Below are positions 18,113 to 27,660 of a DNA stretch of 64,000 nt, in pieces (the first letter of the stretch is position 1; each line of letters starts with the position of its first letter). The DNA comes from Fimbriimonas sp. (GTDB taxonomy: Bacteria; Armatimonadota; Fimbriimonadia; Fimbriimonadales; Fimbriimonadaceae). The stretch covers positions 1 through 64,000 of the forward strand of contig JARXAE010000009.1 of assembly GCA_029866005.1 (NCBI GenBank), given 5' to 3'. The position numbers and the translations under genes are program-made. The notes under the pieces are model-generated. The model was not told the origin of the DNA. It worked only from the letters and a program-made list of their open reading frames with translations, and did no database searches.

Positions 18113-19462
18113 GTGCTCACGACAGTTCTCGCGATCCTGATGCTCGGGCAGGACATTACTTTGCGTCCGGCACCATCCCCCGTCGGAAATCCGTTGAAGG
18201 GTTTGGTCCCTTATGCCGGGAAGCACGAAGAGTTTCCTCATTCGATGGAGTTCAGCTATCTTGGGCTTAACAGAGTCATAACCGGGAAGAATCAGTACAA
18301 CTGGAAGGCATTTGAAGACCTCCTCAACGACATTGCGAGTCGCGGTCACCAGGGGATCGTGCGGTTTTTTCTCGAGTATCCCCAATCACCCACCGGGATT
18401 CCGCAGTACCTGCTCGATGGTGGTCTTAAGGTCACCAAGTGGAACTCAAACTCAGCCGGATCCGACCCTGCCCAGGGTCTCGGGGACAACATCACCCCCG
18501 ACTATTCGGATCCAAACCTGCGTCAATGCCTTATCAACTTTGTCGGTGCACTCGGGCGAAAGTACGACGGTGACCCTCGGTTAGCTTTCCTCACGATGGG
18601 AATTCTCGGAGCTTGGGGAGAGTGGCACACCTGGCCACGCGAAGAACTTTTCGCGTCGGTTGCCGTCCAGAACGAGGTGATGGACGCCTTTCAGAGAGCT
18701 TTCACAAAGACTCCAATCCTAATGCGCTACCCACAAGGGAAGCGGGATTCGACAGCCGAGAATGCCTCTCGCCCCGTCGGCTACCACGATGACTCATTTG
18801 CATGGGCAACTCTTGATACAGGTAAGCCGGAAGATGACTGGTACTTCATGCCCGCTATGAAGAAAGCCGGCACGATGGAAAAATGGAAGAAACACCCGAT
18901 CGGTGGCGAAATTCGACCTGAGGCTTGGGGAAAGTGCTTTGACCTCAAACCGGATCGACCCGAGATCCAGAACTTTGATCAATGCGTGCGAACAACGCAC
19001 GTGTCTTGGCTCATGGATAGCGGCATGTTCTCAGAAGATATTCCGCGCACTCCCGAGCGCATTCGGCGTGCCTCCGAGATGGTCCGACTCATGGGATACG
19101 ACTTTAGGGTCACCAAGTCTAGGATTCAAGCTGGAGTCGGGTTTCTTGTCGTTAGTGGAACGATTCGCAATCAGGGGGTGGCACCTTTCTATGCAAAGTG
19201 GCCCCTGCAGATGACTTTGCAAGACGTGAATGGCAAGTTTGTGCGGACCGCGAAAGCCGATCTTGGTCTCGATGGCATCCTCCCTGGTCAACCCGTCGAT
19301 CGCTTTTTCTCGTCATCCCTGGCTGGGTTGGAAAAAGGAAAGTACACCGTCCTCATTGGCTGCCCAAATCCATTGGCAAACGGGGCTGCGGTGGGTTTTG
19401 CCAACGAATCGTATGCAAAAGATGCCAAAGGCTGGCTCACCGTCGGCTCGATCAATCTCTGA
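18113..19462 (+). CDS. DUF4832 domain exported protein
   Basis: 449 residues starting at a GTG. A short signal-like N-terminus is followed by NPLKGLVPYAGK and PHSMEFSYLGLNRV, which match the DUF4874/DUF4832 pair; these proteins have a glycoside-hydrolase-like barrel. GILGAWGEWHTWPREE and MRYPQGKRDS are typical of the family. The C-terminal 120 residues are beta-rich. The family's substrate is not established; a role in exported carbohydrate processing is an inference. Confidence 0.82.
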   Translation: MLTTVLAILMLGQDITLRPAPSPVGNPLKGLVPYAGKHEEFPHSMEFSYLGLNRVITGKNQYNWKAFEDLLNDIASRGHQGIVRFFLEYPQSPTGIPQYLLDGGLKVTKWNSNSAGSDPAQGLGDNITPDYSDPNLRQCLINFVGALGRKYDGDPRLAFLTMGILGAWGEWHTWPREELFASVAVQNEVMDAFQRAFTKTPILMRYPQGKRDSTAENASRPVGYHDDSFAWATLDTGKPEDDWYFMPAMKKAGTMEKWKKHPIGGEIRPEAWGKCFDLKPDRPEIQNFDQCVRTTHVSWLMDSGMFSEDIPRTPERIRRASEMVRLMGYDFRVTKSRIQAGVGFLVVSGTIRNQGVAPFYAKWPLQMTLQDVNGKFVRTAKADLGLDGILPGQPVDRFFSSSLAGLEKGKYTVLIGCPNPLANGAAVGFANESYAKDAKGWLTVGSINL

Positions 19463-19506
19463 TGCAACAATCTGCCTCCAGGTAACTTAGAAGTACTGCG
19501 CCCTTC

Positions 19507-20694
19507 ATGAAGCAAGACTTTCCGCTTTTTACCCACAACCCAGATTTGGTGTATCTGGACTATGCGAATACCGCCCCGAAACCCCAATCGGTGATCTCCG
19601 CGGTATGCGAGTACTACACCCACTACTCTGGAAATGTCCACCGGGCGAATCACGACATTGGAAGCCGTGCAGACCACGCCTACGAAATGGCGCGAATGCG
19701 GATTGCCGAGTATCTGGGTGCTGAGCGAAATGAGATCGTGTTTCAAAAGAACACGACCGAGGCAATCAACCTTGTTGCTCAATCGTTCGTTGCCAAGCTG
19801 ATTGAGCCTGGCGACAAGATTCTTCTCACTGGACTCGAGCACCACGCAAATCTCGTTTCTTGGCAGTTGCTCGCCGCCCGGACTGGAGCAGAACTTGTGT
19901 TCTCTCAGGTCGACGAAGATGGGTGTTTTGACGAGCAGCACTGGCTGAAGCTATTGATTTCCGGAGTGCGCTTTGCTGCATTCACCGCAGTTTCGAACGT
20001 AACAGGCGAGCGCTTCCCGATCGAGCAGATGCTCGCCGCCGCTCGAGGTCTCGGGGTTCCAACCCTGATTGACGCCGCCCAGCTGATGCCGCATGAACGC
20101 ATCGATTTCGATAAGTTAGGAGCCGATTTCTTAGTCTTTTCGGGACACAAGGTTTACGGTCCAACTGGCGTCGGAATCCTTATTGGACGGTACGAACTCC
20201 TCAACCAAATGGACCCCTGGATTGGCGGAGGAGATATGATCGACACCGTTCACCTCTCGAGCTCAACGTTTCAAGAACCGCCCTTGCGGTTCGAAGCCGG
20301 AACTCCTCCGATTGCCAGCGTCATCGGTCTCGGAGCCGCCATCGACTATCTGGACGGACATTTGACAGAAACTCAACACGCACACGAGTCGTGCATGATG
20401 CAGGGTGTTCTCAACGCTCTCAACCAGATCGAGGGAACGAGATTTCTCGGAGATCCCACCTCAGATGCGCGCCTCGCCTCCTTCGTCATCGAAGGTGTTC
20501 ACTCGGCCGACTTAGGAGCCTATTTGAACGAGAAAAATGTCGCCGTCAGGGTTGGGAAAATGTGTGCGCACCCTCTGCTTGAGCAATGTGGCATCGACTC
20601 CGCCGTTCGCGCCTCCATCGGACTCTGTACCGACCAAACCGACATCGATAAATTTGCCGATGCCCTGACCAAAGCCGTCAAACGCCTCAGATGA
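19507..20694 (+). CDS. sufS: Cysteine desulfurase SufS
   Basis: 395 residues, PLP-dependent class-V aminotransferase fold. It takes sulfur from cysteine for Fe-S clusters. The PLP lysine is in FSGHKVYGPTG, the catalytic Cys is in RVGKMCAHPLL, and LDYANTAPKP and HHANLVSWQ are typical of SufS/CsdA. The stop overlaps the sufE start (ATGA). No sufBCD is in the window. Confidence 0.94.
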   Translation: MKQDFPLFTHNPDLVYLDYANTAPKPQSVISAVCEYYTHYSGNVHRANHDIGSRADHAYEMARMRIAEYLGAERNEIVFQKNTTEAINLVAQSFVAKLIEPGDKILLTGLEHHANLVSWQLLAARTGAELVFSQVDEDGCFDEQHWLKLLISGVRFAAFTAVSNVTGERFPIEQMLAAARGLGVPTLIDAAQLMPHERIDFDKLGADFLVFSGHKVYGPTGVGILIGRYELLNQMDPWIGGGDMIDTVHLSSSTFQEPPLRFEAGTPPIASVIGLGAAIDYLDGHLTETQHAHESCMMQGVLNALNQIEGTRFLGDPTSDARLASFVIEGVHSADLGAYLNEKNVAVRVGKMCAHPLLEQCGIDSAVRASIGLCTDQTDIDKFADALTKAVKRLR

Positions 20695-21074
20695 GTACCC
20701 TGCAACAACGCGCCGAAGAGATCGCTGAGGAACTGAGTTACCTCGACCGTGAGGAACGTTTCGAGTGGATCATCGACACCGGGAAGGAGCTCAAAACAGC
20801 CGACGACTTCCAGGATCACGAGCTCGTGAAAGGATGCCAAAGCAAAGTCTGGTTGAGAGTTTGGCAGGAGGAAAACAACCTGCGAATCATCGGGACCTCC
20901 GATGCGCTCCTCGTCAAGGGCATCGTTTCACTGCTCATCTCGATCTTCGACAATGCCACGATCGATGAGTCGAAATCATTCGATTTCATCGAATGGATGA
21001 ACAAGAATCAAATCAGCTTGTCGATGCAACGAATGCAGGGCCTTGAAGGCATGTTGCGCCGTATCCAAGGTTAG
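20691..21074 (+). CDS. sufE: Cysteine desulfuration protein SufE
   Basis: 127 residues. It accepts sulfur from SufS and boosts its activity. The acceptor Cys lies in VKGCQSKVWL (about residue 48), with EERFEWIIDTGKEL before it, as in SufE/CsdE. It is translated from an ATG overlapping the sufS stop by 4 bases, giving a dedicated SufSE operon. Confidence 0.95.
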   Translation: MSTLQQRAEEIAEELSYLDREERFEWIIDTGKELKTADDFQDHELVKGCQSKVWLRVWQEENNLRIIGTSDALLVKGIVSLLISIFDNATIDESKSFDFIEWMNKNQISLSMQRMQGLEGMLRRIQG

Positions 21075-21076
21075 CC

Positions 21077-21589
21077 TCAGCTTGCTTTGGGGAATCGACC
21101 ATGCTTGTCGACGAACATCACGATGTCGCTCAGCTTAAACCTTCGTTGTCCGCCGGTGGTTCGATGGTGGTTCAACCAGCCACGATTGGTGTAGCGGCGG
21201 ACGGTTGCTGGACAGACTCCGAGAATTCGACTGGTTTCTTCTAGGCTGAGTTGCGGATCGAGGAGCCGTTCAATCATCTCCTCGCGAGTCTCTTTGAAGT
21301 CGCCACGATAGTAATGAGCAGTGACTTCGTCATCGAACACTGAACTGAGGAAACTCACCGTTTTGGGGAGCTGCTCAAGAACTTGAGTGAGCCTTGGGTT
21401 GAGATTACTGTCGTGCTCAGCAACTCGAGGACGTGGCGCGCGCATCTCCGTCTTCTGATACTTGCCAGTTCGCTTCTTCTTCCCGCTCAGATACGAGGAG
21501 ATTCTCGGTAGCGCTTCTTCGTCATCCTTCGGACGATCAAGAAAGGCGTTCTCGATATATGCGTATGGATCTAGCGGCTTTTTTTTCAT
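21077..21589 (-). CDS. Helix-turn-helix (MerR/excisionase-like) DNA-binding protein
   Basis: 170 residues. A winged HTH occupies about residues 110-160: LSLEETSRILGVCPATVRRY, then GGQRRFKLSDIVMFVDKHG. The N-terminal 100 residues are Lys/Arg-rich and not recognised. A palindrome AAGTTA-N7-TAACTT lies 20 bases upstream of the start and may be its own operator. It is convergent with sufE with a 2-base gap. Confidence 0.75.
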   Translation of the reverse strand: MKKKPLDPYAYIENAFLDRPKDDEEALPRISSYLSGKKKRTGKYQKTEMRAPRPRVAEHDSNLNPRLTQVLEQLPKTVSFLSSVFDDEVTAHYYRGDFKETREEMIERLLDPQLSLEETSRILGVCPATVRRYTNRGWLNHHRTTGGQRRFKLSDIVMFVDKHGRFPKAS

Positions 21590-21608
21590 GTGCTACTCCG
21601 TTGCAGTC

Positions 21609-21627
21609 AAGTTACGTCCGTTAACTT
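21609..21627. promoter_or_regulatory. Candidate operator AAGTTA-N7-TAACTT upstream of the HTH gene
   Basis: A 6-bp perfect dyad separated by 7 bases, just upstream of the HTH protein start at 21589. Its position suggests autoregulation; this is an inference from position and symmetry only. Confidence 0.35.
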
Positions 21628-21753
21628 AACACATTACCGATAATTACACAAGGGGTTTCTTTGGACAAGAACATTAGCATAACTTTGCGAGTGAAATCGC
21701 AATAACCCGTCCAGAGCTAGGCTCCAAGCCCCTTTCGAAGAAGCACCCGGAGT

Positions 21754-22248
21754 CTAGCTGACCTCAACTTCGATCTTTGCGCGGGCTGCGATCTCTTCGA
21801 CGATCAGTAAGTAGGGCGCCTCGAGGCCATTGCGCTCCCAACCGATGGGAACCTTAAGGGGACCAGCCACGACGTGAGCAAAGGGCTTGATCGTGAACGT
21901 CCCCTTTTCCAGGGTGAGCGTCGCCTTATCCTTAACTAAAGAGATTTTCTTGATCGAAGCATATGGTATGGACTTGATCGAACTGCCGGAGACAACGTCC
22001 ATACGGTCGTCGAGAAGAACGAATTCGCTGGACGTTGAGCGGATGTGGGCGAGCTCGGCGTAGGCGGATTTGCCGAGGTTGAAAACCGCTCCCGCAACGT
22101 TTCGGACCGACTCGGTAAATCCGGCGAAGTCCCCCGACGCAGGTTCGGTGGCGGCGCGACCACTTGCTTTGGCGTCCTCCTTGAGGCGGTCTGCTTCCGT
22201 ATGAAGCCAGCGCATTGCTTGGCCAGGTTTGTAGCGAACAGTTTCCAC
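21754..22248 (-). CDS. Unrecognised protein with PH-like domain
   Basis: 164 residues. The N-terminus (RYKPGQAMRWLHTEADRLKE) is helical and charged. The C-terminal 95 residues are a beta-rich unit, FVLLDDRMDVVSGSSIKSIP then YASIKKISLVKDKATLTLEK, that resembles bacterial PH (YdbT/YvbH-like) domains. No signal or membrane segment. Function unknown. It is divergent from the C39-type peptidase gene. Confidence 0.6.
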   Translation of the reverse strand: METVRYKPGQAMRWLHTEADRLKEDAKASGRAATEPASGDFAGFTESVRNVAGAVFNLGKSAYAELAHIRSTSSEFVLLDDRMDVVSGSSIKSIPYASIKKISLVKDKATLTLEKGTFTIKPFAHVVAGPLKVPIGWERNGLEAPYLLIVEEIAARAKIEVEVS

Positions 22249-22307
22249 TTGTGGGTTATGTTACGCCGAAGAAACCCAGGGGGATTCAACAAGGGTAAAA
22301 GGAGAAT

Positions 22308-23348
22308 ATGATTTCGGCGATTGTTGCTTCAACACTTCTGTGGCAGCCCAGCCAGGCGAGGCTCATCAGGATTCCGTTAAGGGTGAACTTCGAGTCGGGA
22401 AAGACGGTGAGCCGGGTGTTTCAGGGGATCAAGCCAGGGTTTTCGTTTGACGAAGTCATCCCATCTTGGAACATCGACGGAGCTCCGGGTGGGGCGATCA
22501 AGATCGAGATTAAGACCGAGAAGAGCGGCTGGTTGTGCGTGGGTGAATGGTCTGGCGATCCAGGCTGGATGCCACGGGCGAGCGTCAAAGGCCAAAAGGA
22601 TGAGTTTGCCTCGGTGGCAACAGACACGTTTCGGTCGAAATCGCTCGTTGACAGAGTGGATCTTAAGGTGACTCTGACCCAGAATCCAGGTTATATGAAG
22701 CCGGTTCGACTGAAGCTCTTGACGCTGTGCTTCGCAAATACCATGTCGACCCAGGTGTCAACCGAATGGGTGGAGTCTCCGTTCTGGGGGAGCTTGGTTG
22801 ATGTACCACAGCGGGCGCAGGGAAACTATCCTAATGGTGGCGTGCTGTGTTCCGCGACATGCACTTCCATGCTGTTGTGGCACTGGTCGAAGGTTCTAGA
22901 TCGACCTTCCATGAACAAAGACGTACCCGAAGTTGAGGCGGCGGTTTGGGACCCCGTTTACGACGGAGCGGGAAATTGGCCGTTCAATGCTGCTTTTGTC
23001 GGCTCGATGGAAGGCATGAATGGATGTATCTCGCGTCTCACTTCGCTGGAGGATTTAGAGAGGTTGACCAAAGCGGGCATCCCCGTGGCCTGCTCGGTTA
23101 GTTTCGACTATCTGAGGGGACGGGAGCTAAGCAAAACGGAGAGTGGGCATCTGGTTCTTTGTGTTGGTTTCAAAGAGGATGGAACCCCGATCATCAACGA
23201 TCCGGCGTTTAAGGACGGAGTCCGGAAAACCTATCCTCGGGCGGATTTCGAGAAGGCTTGGTGCTACTCGAGCCGGACGGTTTATCTCATAGTTCCCGAC
23301 GGCGTCAAAACACCAGCTGATCCAAACCGCGTGTACACTTTCCGGTAG
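22308..23348 (+). CDS. C39-family-like cysteine peptidase, exported
   Basis: 346 residues with a short signal-like N-terminus. The catalytic region is in the C-terminal half: NGGVLCSATCTSMLLW (candidate nucleophile Cys), ESGHLVLCVGF (His) and IINDPAF (Asp/Asn), the pattern of peptidase_C39_2. The first 150 residues form a beta-rich domain. It stands alone, so it is not obviously linked to a bacteriocin exporter. Good Shine-Dalgarno (AAAGGAG) before the ATG. Confidence 0.82.
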   Translation: MISAIVASTLLWQPSQARLIRIPLRVNFESGKTVSRVFQGIKPGFSFDEVIPSWNIDGAPGGAIKIEIKTEKSGWLCVGEWSGDPGWMPRASVKGQKDEFASVATDTFRSKSLVDRVDLKVTLTQNPGYMKPVRLKLLTLCFANTMSTQVSTEWVESPFWGSLVDVPQRAQGNYPNGGVLCSATCTSMLLWHWSKVLDRPSMNKDVPEVEAAVWDPVYDGAGNWPFNAAFVGSMEGMNGCISRLTSLEDLERLTKAGIPVACSVSFDYLRGRELSKTESGHLVLCVGFKEDGTPIINDPAFKDGVRKTYPRADFEKAWCYSSRTVYLIVPDGVKTPADPNRVYTFR

Positions 23349-23419
23349 GCGTCCTTTTTATAGGACTTCAGTCTGATTGGCAACGGATTGCGTTAAATCG
23401 CAGTAGGGGAAGTGGGGAA

Positions 23420-25072
23420 ATGAAAAGAGTTCAGTTTGGTTCCATGGCGCTTGTCGCTATCGCGTTAGTCGGTTGTGGCAAACGCGAAGAAGTTGTTGCT
23501 GAAAAGCCTTACACCGTCACAAAGGGAGATGTGTCAGTTTCGATCATCGAGTCCGGAACTGTCGACGCGATTCGTTCGGTTGAAGTGAAGCCGCAGATCA
23601 CGGGGCGAATATCAAAGCTCCTCGTCGACGAGGGTGATCAAGTTGTTGAAGGTCAGCTTCTTGCGGTGATTGATCCTCAGGAAACGCGGCTGAGCTACGA
23701 TCAGACCAACTCCCAGTTGGTCGGTGCGGAAGCGGGAGTGGCACGATCAACAATCGAGATCGCTCAGCGCAAAAAGACGGCAGCCGTCGCCTTAGCCCAA
23801 GCCGAAGCGCGAGTGACCCAGCTGGAGCTTGAGGTGAAGAATACGCCTGCGTTACTCAAAGCAGAGATTGCTTCTGCGGAGGCTAACCTGCGATCGGCGG
23901 AGGCAGATCGAGATCGAATCAAGAACAGCACTCAGCCCACCCAAATCGCCGCAACCAAGGCGACCCTCCAGGAGGCTGAGCAAAACCTCCGGAACTCGAA
24001 GTTCGAATATGAGCGACAAGTAGAGCTCGAGAAACAGGGCTACTCAGCGCTCCGGAATGTGCAGAATGCTCAGCTGAACGTCCAGTTGGCTCAGACCCGG
24101 CTGGAGAACGCTCGTGTTGCAATGAACCGTCAAGAGGCTGGACTAGAGGCAGATATGAAGCGAGCCAACGAAGCAGTTGCGGCGGCAGAGACAACGGTTC
24201 GACGGGCGAAGACAAATCTGTACACCGTCGCTTCTAAGCGAGCAGAACTCGACTCGGCCCGGGCAGAAGTCCTAAGAGCAAGAGCAGGACTCTCGGATCC
24301 AGCCCTGCTCGAGAAGAGTCGGCAACAAGGAGAGGCCAGCGTTGCCCAGCTCCGATCGGCATTGCAGGAAAGTGCTCGAAAACTGAACGAAACGTCAATC
24401 AAATCCCCGCTCACCGGAACGATCTCCAAGAAGTTGCTCCAAATTGGAGAAATGGCAAGCGGACTTAGCTCCTTCTCGGCGGGTTCAACCATCTTCAAGA
24501 TCGAAGATCGGACAAAGATGCGTGTCAAGCTTGCCGTCAACGAGATTGACATTGCAAAGCTCAGTGTCGGGATGCCCGCTGAAGTTGCGGTAGACGCGGT
24601 GCCAAACGAGAAGATCTCTGGAAAGATCTCGAAAATGGCTCCGGCTCGGCAACTCGTCAACGGCGCCGAGGTTCAGGTCGGAACCGATGCGGTTGTTAAG
24701 TACGAGGTCGAAATCGTTCTCGACAAAACTGTCCCCGCTCTGCGCTCGGGAATGTCGGCCAAGTGCACCATGAACGTCGCAAGCAGTAAGAATGTTGTGT
24801 TCCTGCCAGTCGAGTACGTCGAGAAGAAGGAAGACGAATTCTTCGTTTACTTCCCAGGTGCTGCAGTTAAGAAGGGCGAGGTTGCCAAGCCAACCAAGCA
24901 GAAGATCAAAGTTGGTGTCATTTCAAACAGCCGCTACGAAGTTCTGAGCGGCGTCAAAGCTGGCGACAGCGTTGTCAAGCCAACTTTCAGTGGCCCGCCG
25001 CGTAAGGGCTTCATGCAAATGGGTCCCGATGACGGAGGCGATGACGCCGCCGCGAAGGACAGTAATAAATGA
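23420..25072 (+). CDS. HlyD/MacA-like efflux adaptor lipoprotein
   Basis: 550 residues. Lipoprotein signal with lipidated Cys in ALVGC. Order: N-terminal lipoyl/barrel-sandwich half-motif (VKPQITGRISKLLVDEGDQV), a long Ala/Glu/Arg-rich coiled-coil hairpin (about residues 90-330), second lipoyl half (SIKSPLTGTISKKLLQIGE), and beta-barrel plus C-terminal domain. The coiled coil is longer than in typical MacA. It overlaps the MacB-like permease start by 4 bases (ATGA), so they form one efflux complex. No ABC ATPase gene is adjacent. Confidence 0.88.
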   Translation: MKRVQFGSMALVAIALVGCGKREEVVAEKPYTVTKGDVSVSIIESGTVDAIRSVEVKPQITGRISKLLVDEGDQVVEGQLLAVIDPQETRLSYDQTNSQLVGAEAGVARSTIEIAQRKKTAAVALAQAEARVTQLELEVKNTPALLKAEIASAEANLRSAEADRDRIKNSTQPTQIAATKATLQEAEQNLRNSKFEYERQVELEKQGYSALRNVQNAQLNVQLAQTRLENARVAMNRQEAGLEADMKRANEAVAAAETTVRRAKTNLYTVASKRAELDSARAEVLRARAGLSDPALLEKSRQQGEASVAQLRSALQESARKLNETSIKSPLTGTISKKLLQIGEMASGLSSFSAGSTIFKIEDRTKMRVKLAVNEIDIAKLSVGMPAEVAVDAVPNEKISGKISKMAPARQLVNGAEVQVGTDAVVKYEVEIVLDKTVPALRSGMSAKCTMNVASSKNVVFLPVEYVEKKEDEFFVYFPGAAVKKGEVAKPTKQKIKVGVISNSRYEVLSGVKAGDSVVKPTFSGPPRKGFMQMGPDDGGDDAAAKDSNK

Positions 25073-26298
25073 GCCTAGTCCAGAGTTTCCTGGTCGCGCT
25101 CGACATGCTTCGGCTTCATAAGCTGCGAGCGTTCCTCACGATGTTTGGCGTCATCATCGGAGTCATGGCGGTCACGATGACCGTAATGATCTCTAACGGC
25201 TTCCAGTCGTACATGACCAACCAGTTCAGTAAGATCGGAGCCAAGACGATTACGGTGGTTTTCGATTCCGGTTTCAGACGCCGGGGTGAAGGAATGGGTG
25301 CCACTGGGAATCTCACCATGGCAGATGTTGATTACCTCAAAGCTCGCTGTACGAGCTTGGAATACGTGGTGCCAAGCGTCCAGGTTCCGGCTCAGAAGGT
25401 CATTTTTGGTGATAAAACTCTCGATAGTCCCCGGGTCTACGGCGGGACGGTCGATGCGTTGAAGCTCAACGCGACCGAGGTTGAGCAGGGGCGCGTCTTC
25501 ACCCAAGAAGAGGTCGATAATCGAGCCTCGGTAGCAATCATCGGAAAAGACATCCGAGATCAACTTTTTGCAAAGGGGCCAGTGATCGGACAACTGGTCA
25601 CCCTCGCTGGGGTGAATGTTGAGGTCATTGGCGTAGCCAAAGAGCAGACCGTTTTTGGTAACAGCAACGGAAAGGACATGATGATGCCGATTTCAACTGC
25701 ACAGAGCAAATGGGTCGGCGGAGACAAGATTGCTTACATCCAAGCAACGCCAAAGGCGGGAGTCAAGCCAGAAACGGCAATGGACGACATCTGGCAGGCG
25801 CTGATGTTGAAGAGCGGAAACAAGAAGGTCTACCGAGTTGACTCAGCGGAGTCAATCCTCGGCGTGTTCAACGGCCTGATCGCGGGTGCAGGCGCGATCC
25901 TTTCGGCGATTGCAGCGTTATCTCTTCTCGTTGGCGGCATCGGCATCATGAACATCATGCTCGTCTCAGTCACCGAGCGAACTCGCGAAATCGGACTCAG
26001 AAAAGCTCTCGGGGCAAAAAAAGGCGTGATTCTGTTCCAGTTCGTGGTCGAAGCGGCAACCTTGTCACTCGTTGGCGGACTGATCGGCATGGGCATTGCC
26101 TACGGACTTGGGTCGCTCGTGACCGTCGTTTCTGCTGCAAAAGCCTGGCCGAACGAGGGCGGACTCGCCACTCCATTCCCGATTTCAGCGGCCCTGTTCG
26201 CCTCCGGCTTCTCGGCGGTCATCGGAATGGTCTTTGGGTTCTATCCCGCAATGAGCGCAGCTCGGCTCGACCCAATCGTCGCTCTCCGCAGGGAGTAG
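25069..26298 (+). CDS. MacB-like/FtsX-type ABC transporter permease
   Basis: 409 residues, four predicted transmembrane helices: one at the N-terminus (LRAFLTMFGVIIGVMAVT), then a large MacB-type periplasmic domain, then three near the C-terminus. The FtsX motif is LVGGIGIMNIMLVSVTERTR followed by EIGLRKALGAKKG. Unlike E. coli MacB it has no fused ATPase domain, so a separate ATPase must be encoded elsewhere. It is coupled to the adaptor gene and 11 bases ahead of the antiporter gene. Confidence 0.9.
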   Translation: MSLVQSFLVALDMLRLHKLRAFLTMFGVIIGVMAVTMTVMISNGFQSYMTNQFSKIGAKTITVVFDSGFRRRGEGMGATGNLTMADVDYLKARCTSLEYVVPSVQVPAQKVIFGDKTLDSPRVYGGTVDALKLNATEVEQGRVFTQEEVDNRASVAIIGKDIRDQLFAKGPVIGQLVTLAGVNVEVIGVAKEQTVFGNSNGKDMMMPISTAQSKWVGGDKIAYIQATPKAGVKPETAMDDIWQALMLKSGNKKVYRVDSAESILGVFNGLIAGAGAILSAIAALSLLVGGIGIMNIMLVSVTERTREIGLRKALGAKKGVILFQFVVEAATLSLVGGLIGMGIAYGLGSLVTVVSAAKAWPNEGGLATPFPISAALFASGFSAVIGMVFGFYPAMSAARLDPIVALRRE

Positions 26299-26309
26299 GC
26301 TAATGGTCA

Positions 26310-27491
26310 GTGGAACACGCTTCCGACGGTTTGCTCGCCCTATTTGTGGTCTTCTTCGCCTCCATTGTTGGAGGCGAGGTGGCGATGCGACTGCGGATGC
26401 CCGCGGTCGTGGGACAGATTCTCGCAGGAGTTGCGGTCGGGGCATCGGGGCTGAACTGGATTCCCGCTGATTCCATGCCGGTTCTGAACGTGCTGGCCGA
26501 GCTTGGCGCGGTATTCCTACTCTTTTCCGTTGGCATCGAAACTCCCTTTGAAAAGATCGGACAGGTCGGAGCAGAAGCATTTCGGGTGGCTTTGCTCGGC
26601 GTCATTGTGCCGTTTGTGCTCGGTTTTGGCTGGTCATTCTGGAGCGGTTCGAAGGCTCCCGAGGCTGCATTTGTGGCTGCCGCCTTTGTTGCGACCAGCG
26701 CTGGAATCACCGCGAAAGTGTTGTCCGACCTCGAAGTCATTGATAAGCGGTTTGCTCAAGTCATCCTTGGCGCGGCAGTGATTGACGACGTTCTGGCGAT
26801 GCTCATCCTTACCGTTGTTTCATCATTAGCAAAGGGCGGTGGAGTTGATCTATGGGCAATCTTCTTGGTTCTCGCGCAAGCAATCGGATTCATCTTCATC
26901 CTGATGACCCTCGGTCGCAAAGCTGCTAAACGCGGCGGGAAACTTCTCGGCAAGCCGATGAGCCCTCTATCACCTTGGTCGCTCAGCATTGCAATGTGCA
27001 TCGGCGTCGCCGTGCTGGCGAGCTACATGGGATTGGCCGCGATCATAGGCGCGTTCCTTGTTGGCATGATCCTGGCGGAGACTGAGTATCAGGAGTGGCT
27101 TCACGAAAAGCTCATCGACCTCAATGAGTTCATCGTGCCCTTTTTCTTCGTCGTTGTTGGAATGAGCGTCGACATTCGGGCGTTCGGGTCATGGTCAATG
27201 ATCGGCACCTTGGTTCTGATTACGGTGCTTGCAACACTCGGAAAGCTTGCGGGTGGCTGGCTAGGAGCCAAAGAAGATCGAGCTATCATTGGGATCGGAA
27301 TGGTTCCGCGCGGAGAAGTTGGAGTGATCGTTGCGAGCCTCGGGAAGGCGTTTGGGGTGCTCAGCGCTTCGACCTATTCCCTTCTCGTAGGAATGTCCCT
27401 ACTGACCTCTGTGGTCGCGGCTCCAGTCTTGATGCGCCTCGTCAAGAATAAGAAGGATAACCCCACTCCGATCACAACACCTCAAGACTGA
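26310..27491 (+). CDS. Cation:proton antiporter (CPA2 family)
   Basis: 393 residues, about 12 hydrophobic segments. GEVAMRLRMPAVVGQILAGV, FVAAAFVATSAGITAKVLSD, GAAVIDDVLAMLIL (conserved Asp pair in the ion path) and RGEVGVIVAS are typical Na+/H+ exchanger-domain motifs. It lacks a C-terminal TrkA-N domain, so it is the short form. The start is a GTG at 26310; an ATG at 26303 is out of frame. It lies 11 bases after the permease and may be cotranscribed. Confidence 0.9.
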   Translation: MEHASDGLLALFVVFFASIVGGEVAMRLRMPAVVGQILAGVAVGASGLNWIPADSMPVLNVLAELGAVFLLFSVGIETPFEKIGQVGAEAFRVALLGVIVPFVLGFGWSFWSGSKAPEAAFVAAAFVATSAGITAKVLSDLEVIDKRFAQVILGAAVIDDVLAMLILTVVSSLAKGGGVDLWAIFLVLAQAIGFIFILMTLGRKAAKRGGKLLGKPMSPLSPWSLSIAMCIGVAVLASYMGLAAIIGAFLVGMILAETEYQEWLHEKLIDLNEFIVPFFFVVVGMSVDIRAFGSWSMIGTLVLITVLATLGKLAGGWLGAKEDRAIIGIGMVPRGEVGVIVASLGKAFGVLSASTYSLLVGMSLLTSVVAAPVLMRLVKNKKDNPTPITTPQD

Positions 27492-27504
27492 GGGATCGGG
27501 GAGA

Positions 27505-27581
27505 TGGTAGCGGCGAGCAGACTTGAACTGCTGACCTAACGGGTATGAACCGTTCGCTCTAACCAACTGAGCTACGCCGCC
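27505..27581 (-). tRNA. tRNA-Met(CAT), elongator type
   Basis: Full cloverleaf on the minus strand: acceptor GGCGGCG/CGCCGCT, D-arm GCTC/GAGC, anticodon arm AACGG-TTCATAC-CCGTT, T-arm AGCAG-TTCAAGT-CTGCT, discriminator A and encoded CCA. The first pair is G-U, not the C/A mismatch of initiator tRNA, so it is elongator Met; a lysidine-modified Ile tRNA is less likely from the body sequence. Confidence 0.93.
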
Positions 27582-27660
27582 ACGCGAGTCCATTAAGATA
27601 CCTCGCGGGGCAGAATTGACGCAACGGCGGAACTCGTGGCGCGTCCGCACGGTAGGATTG

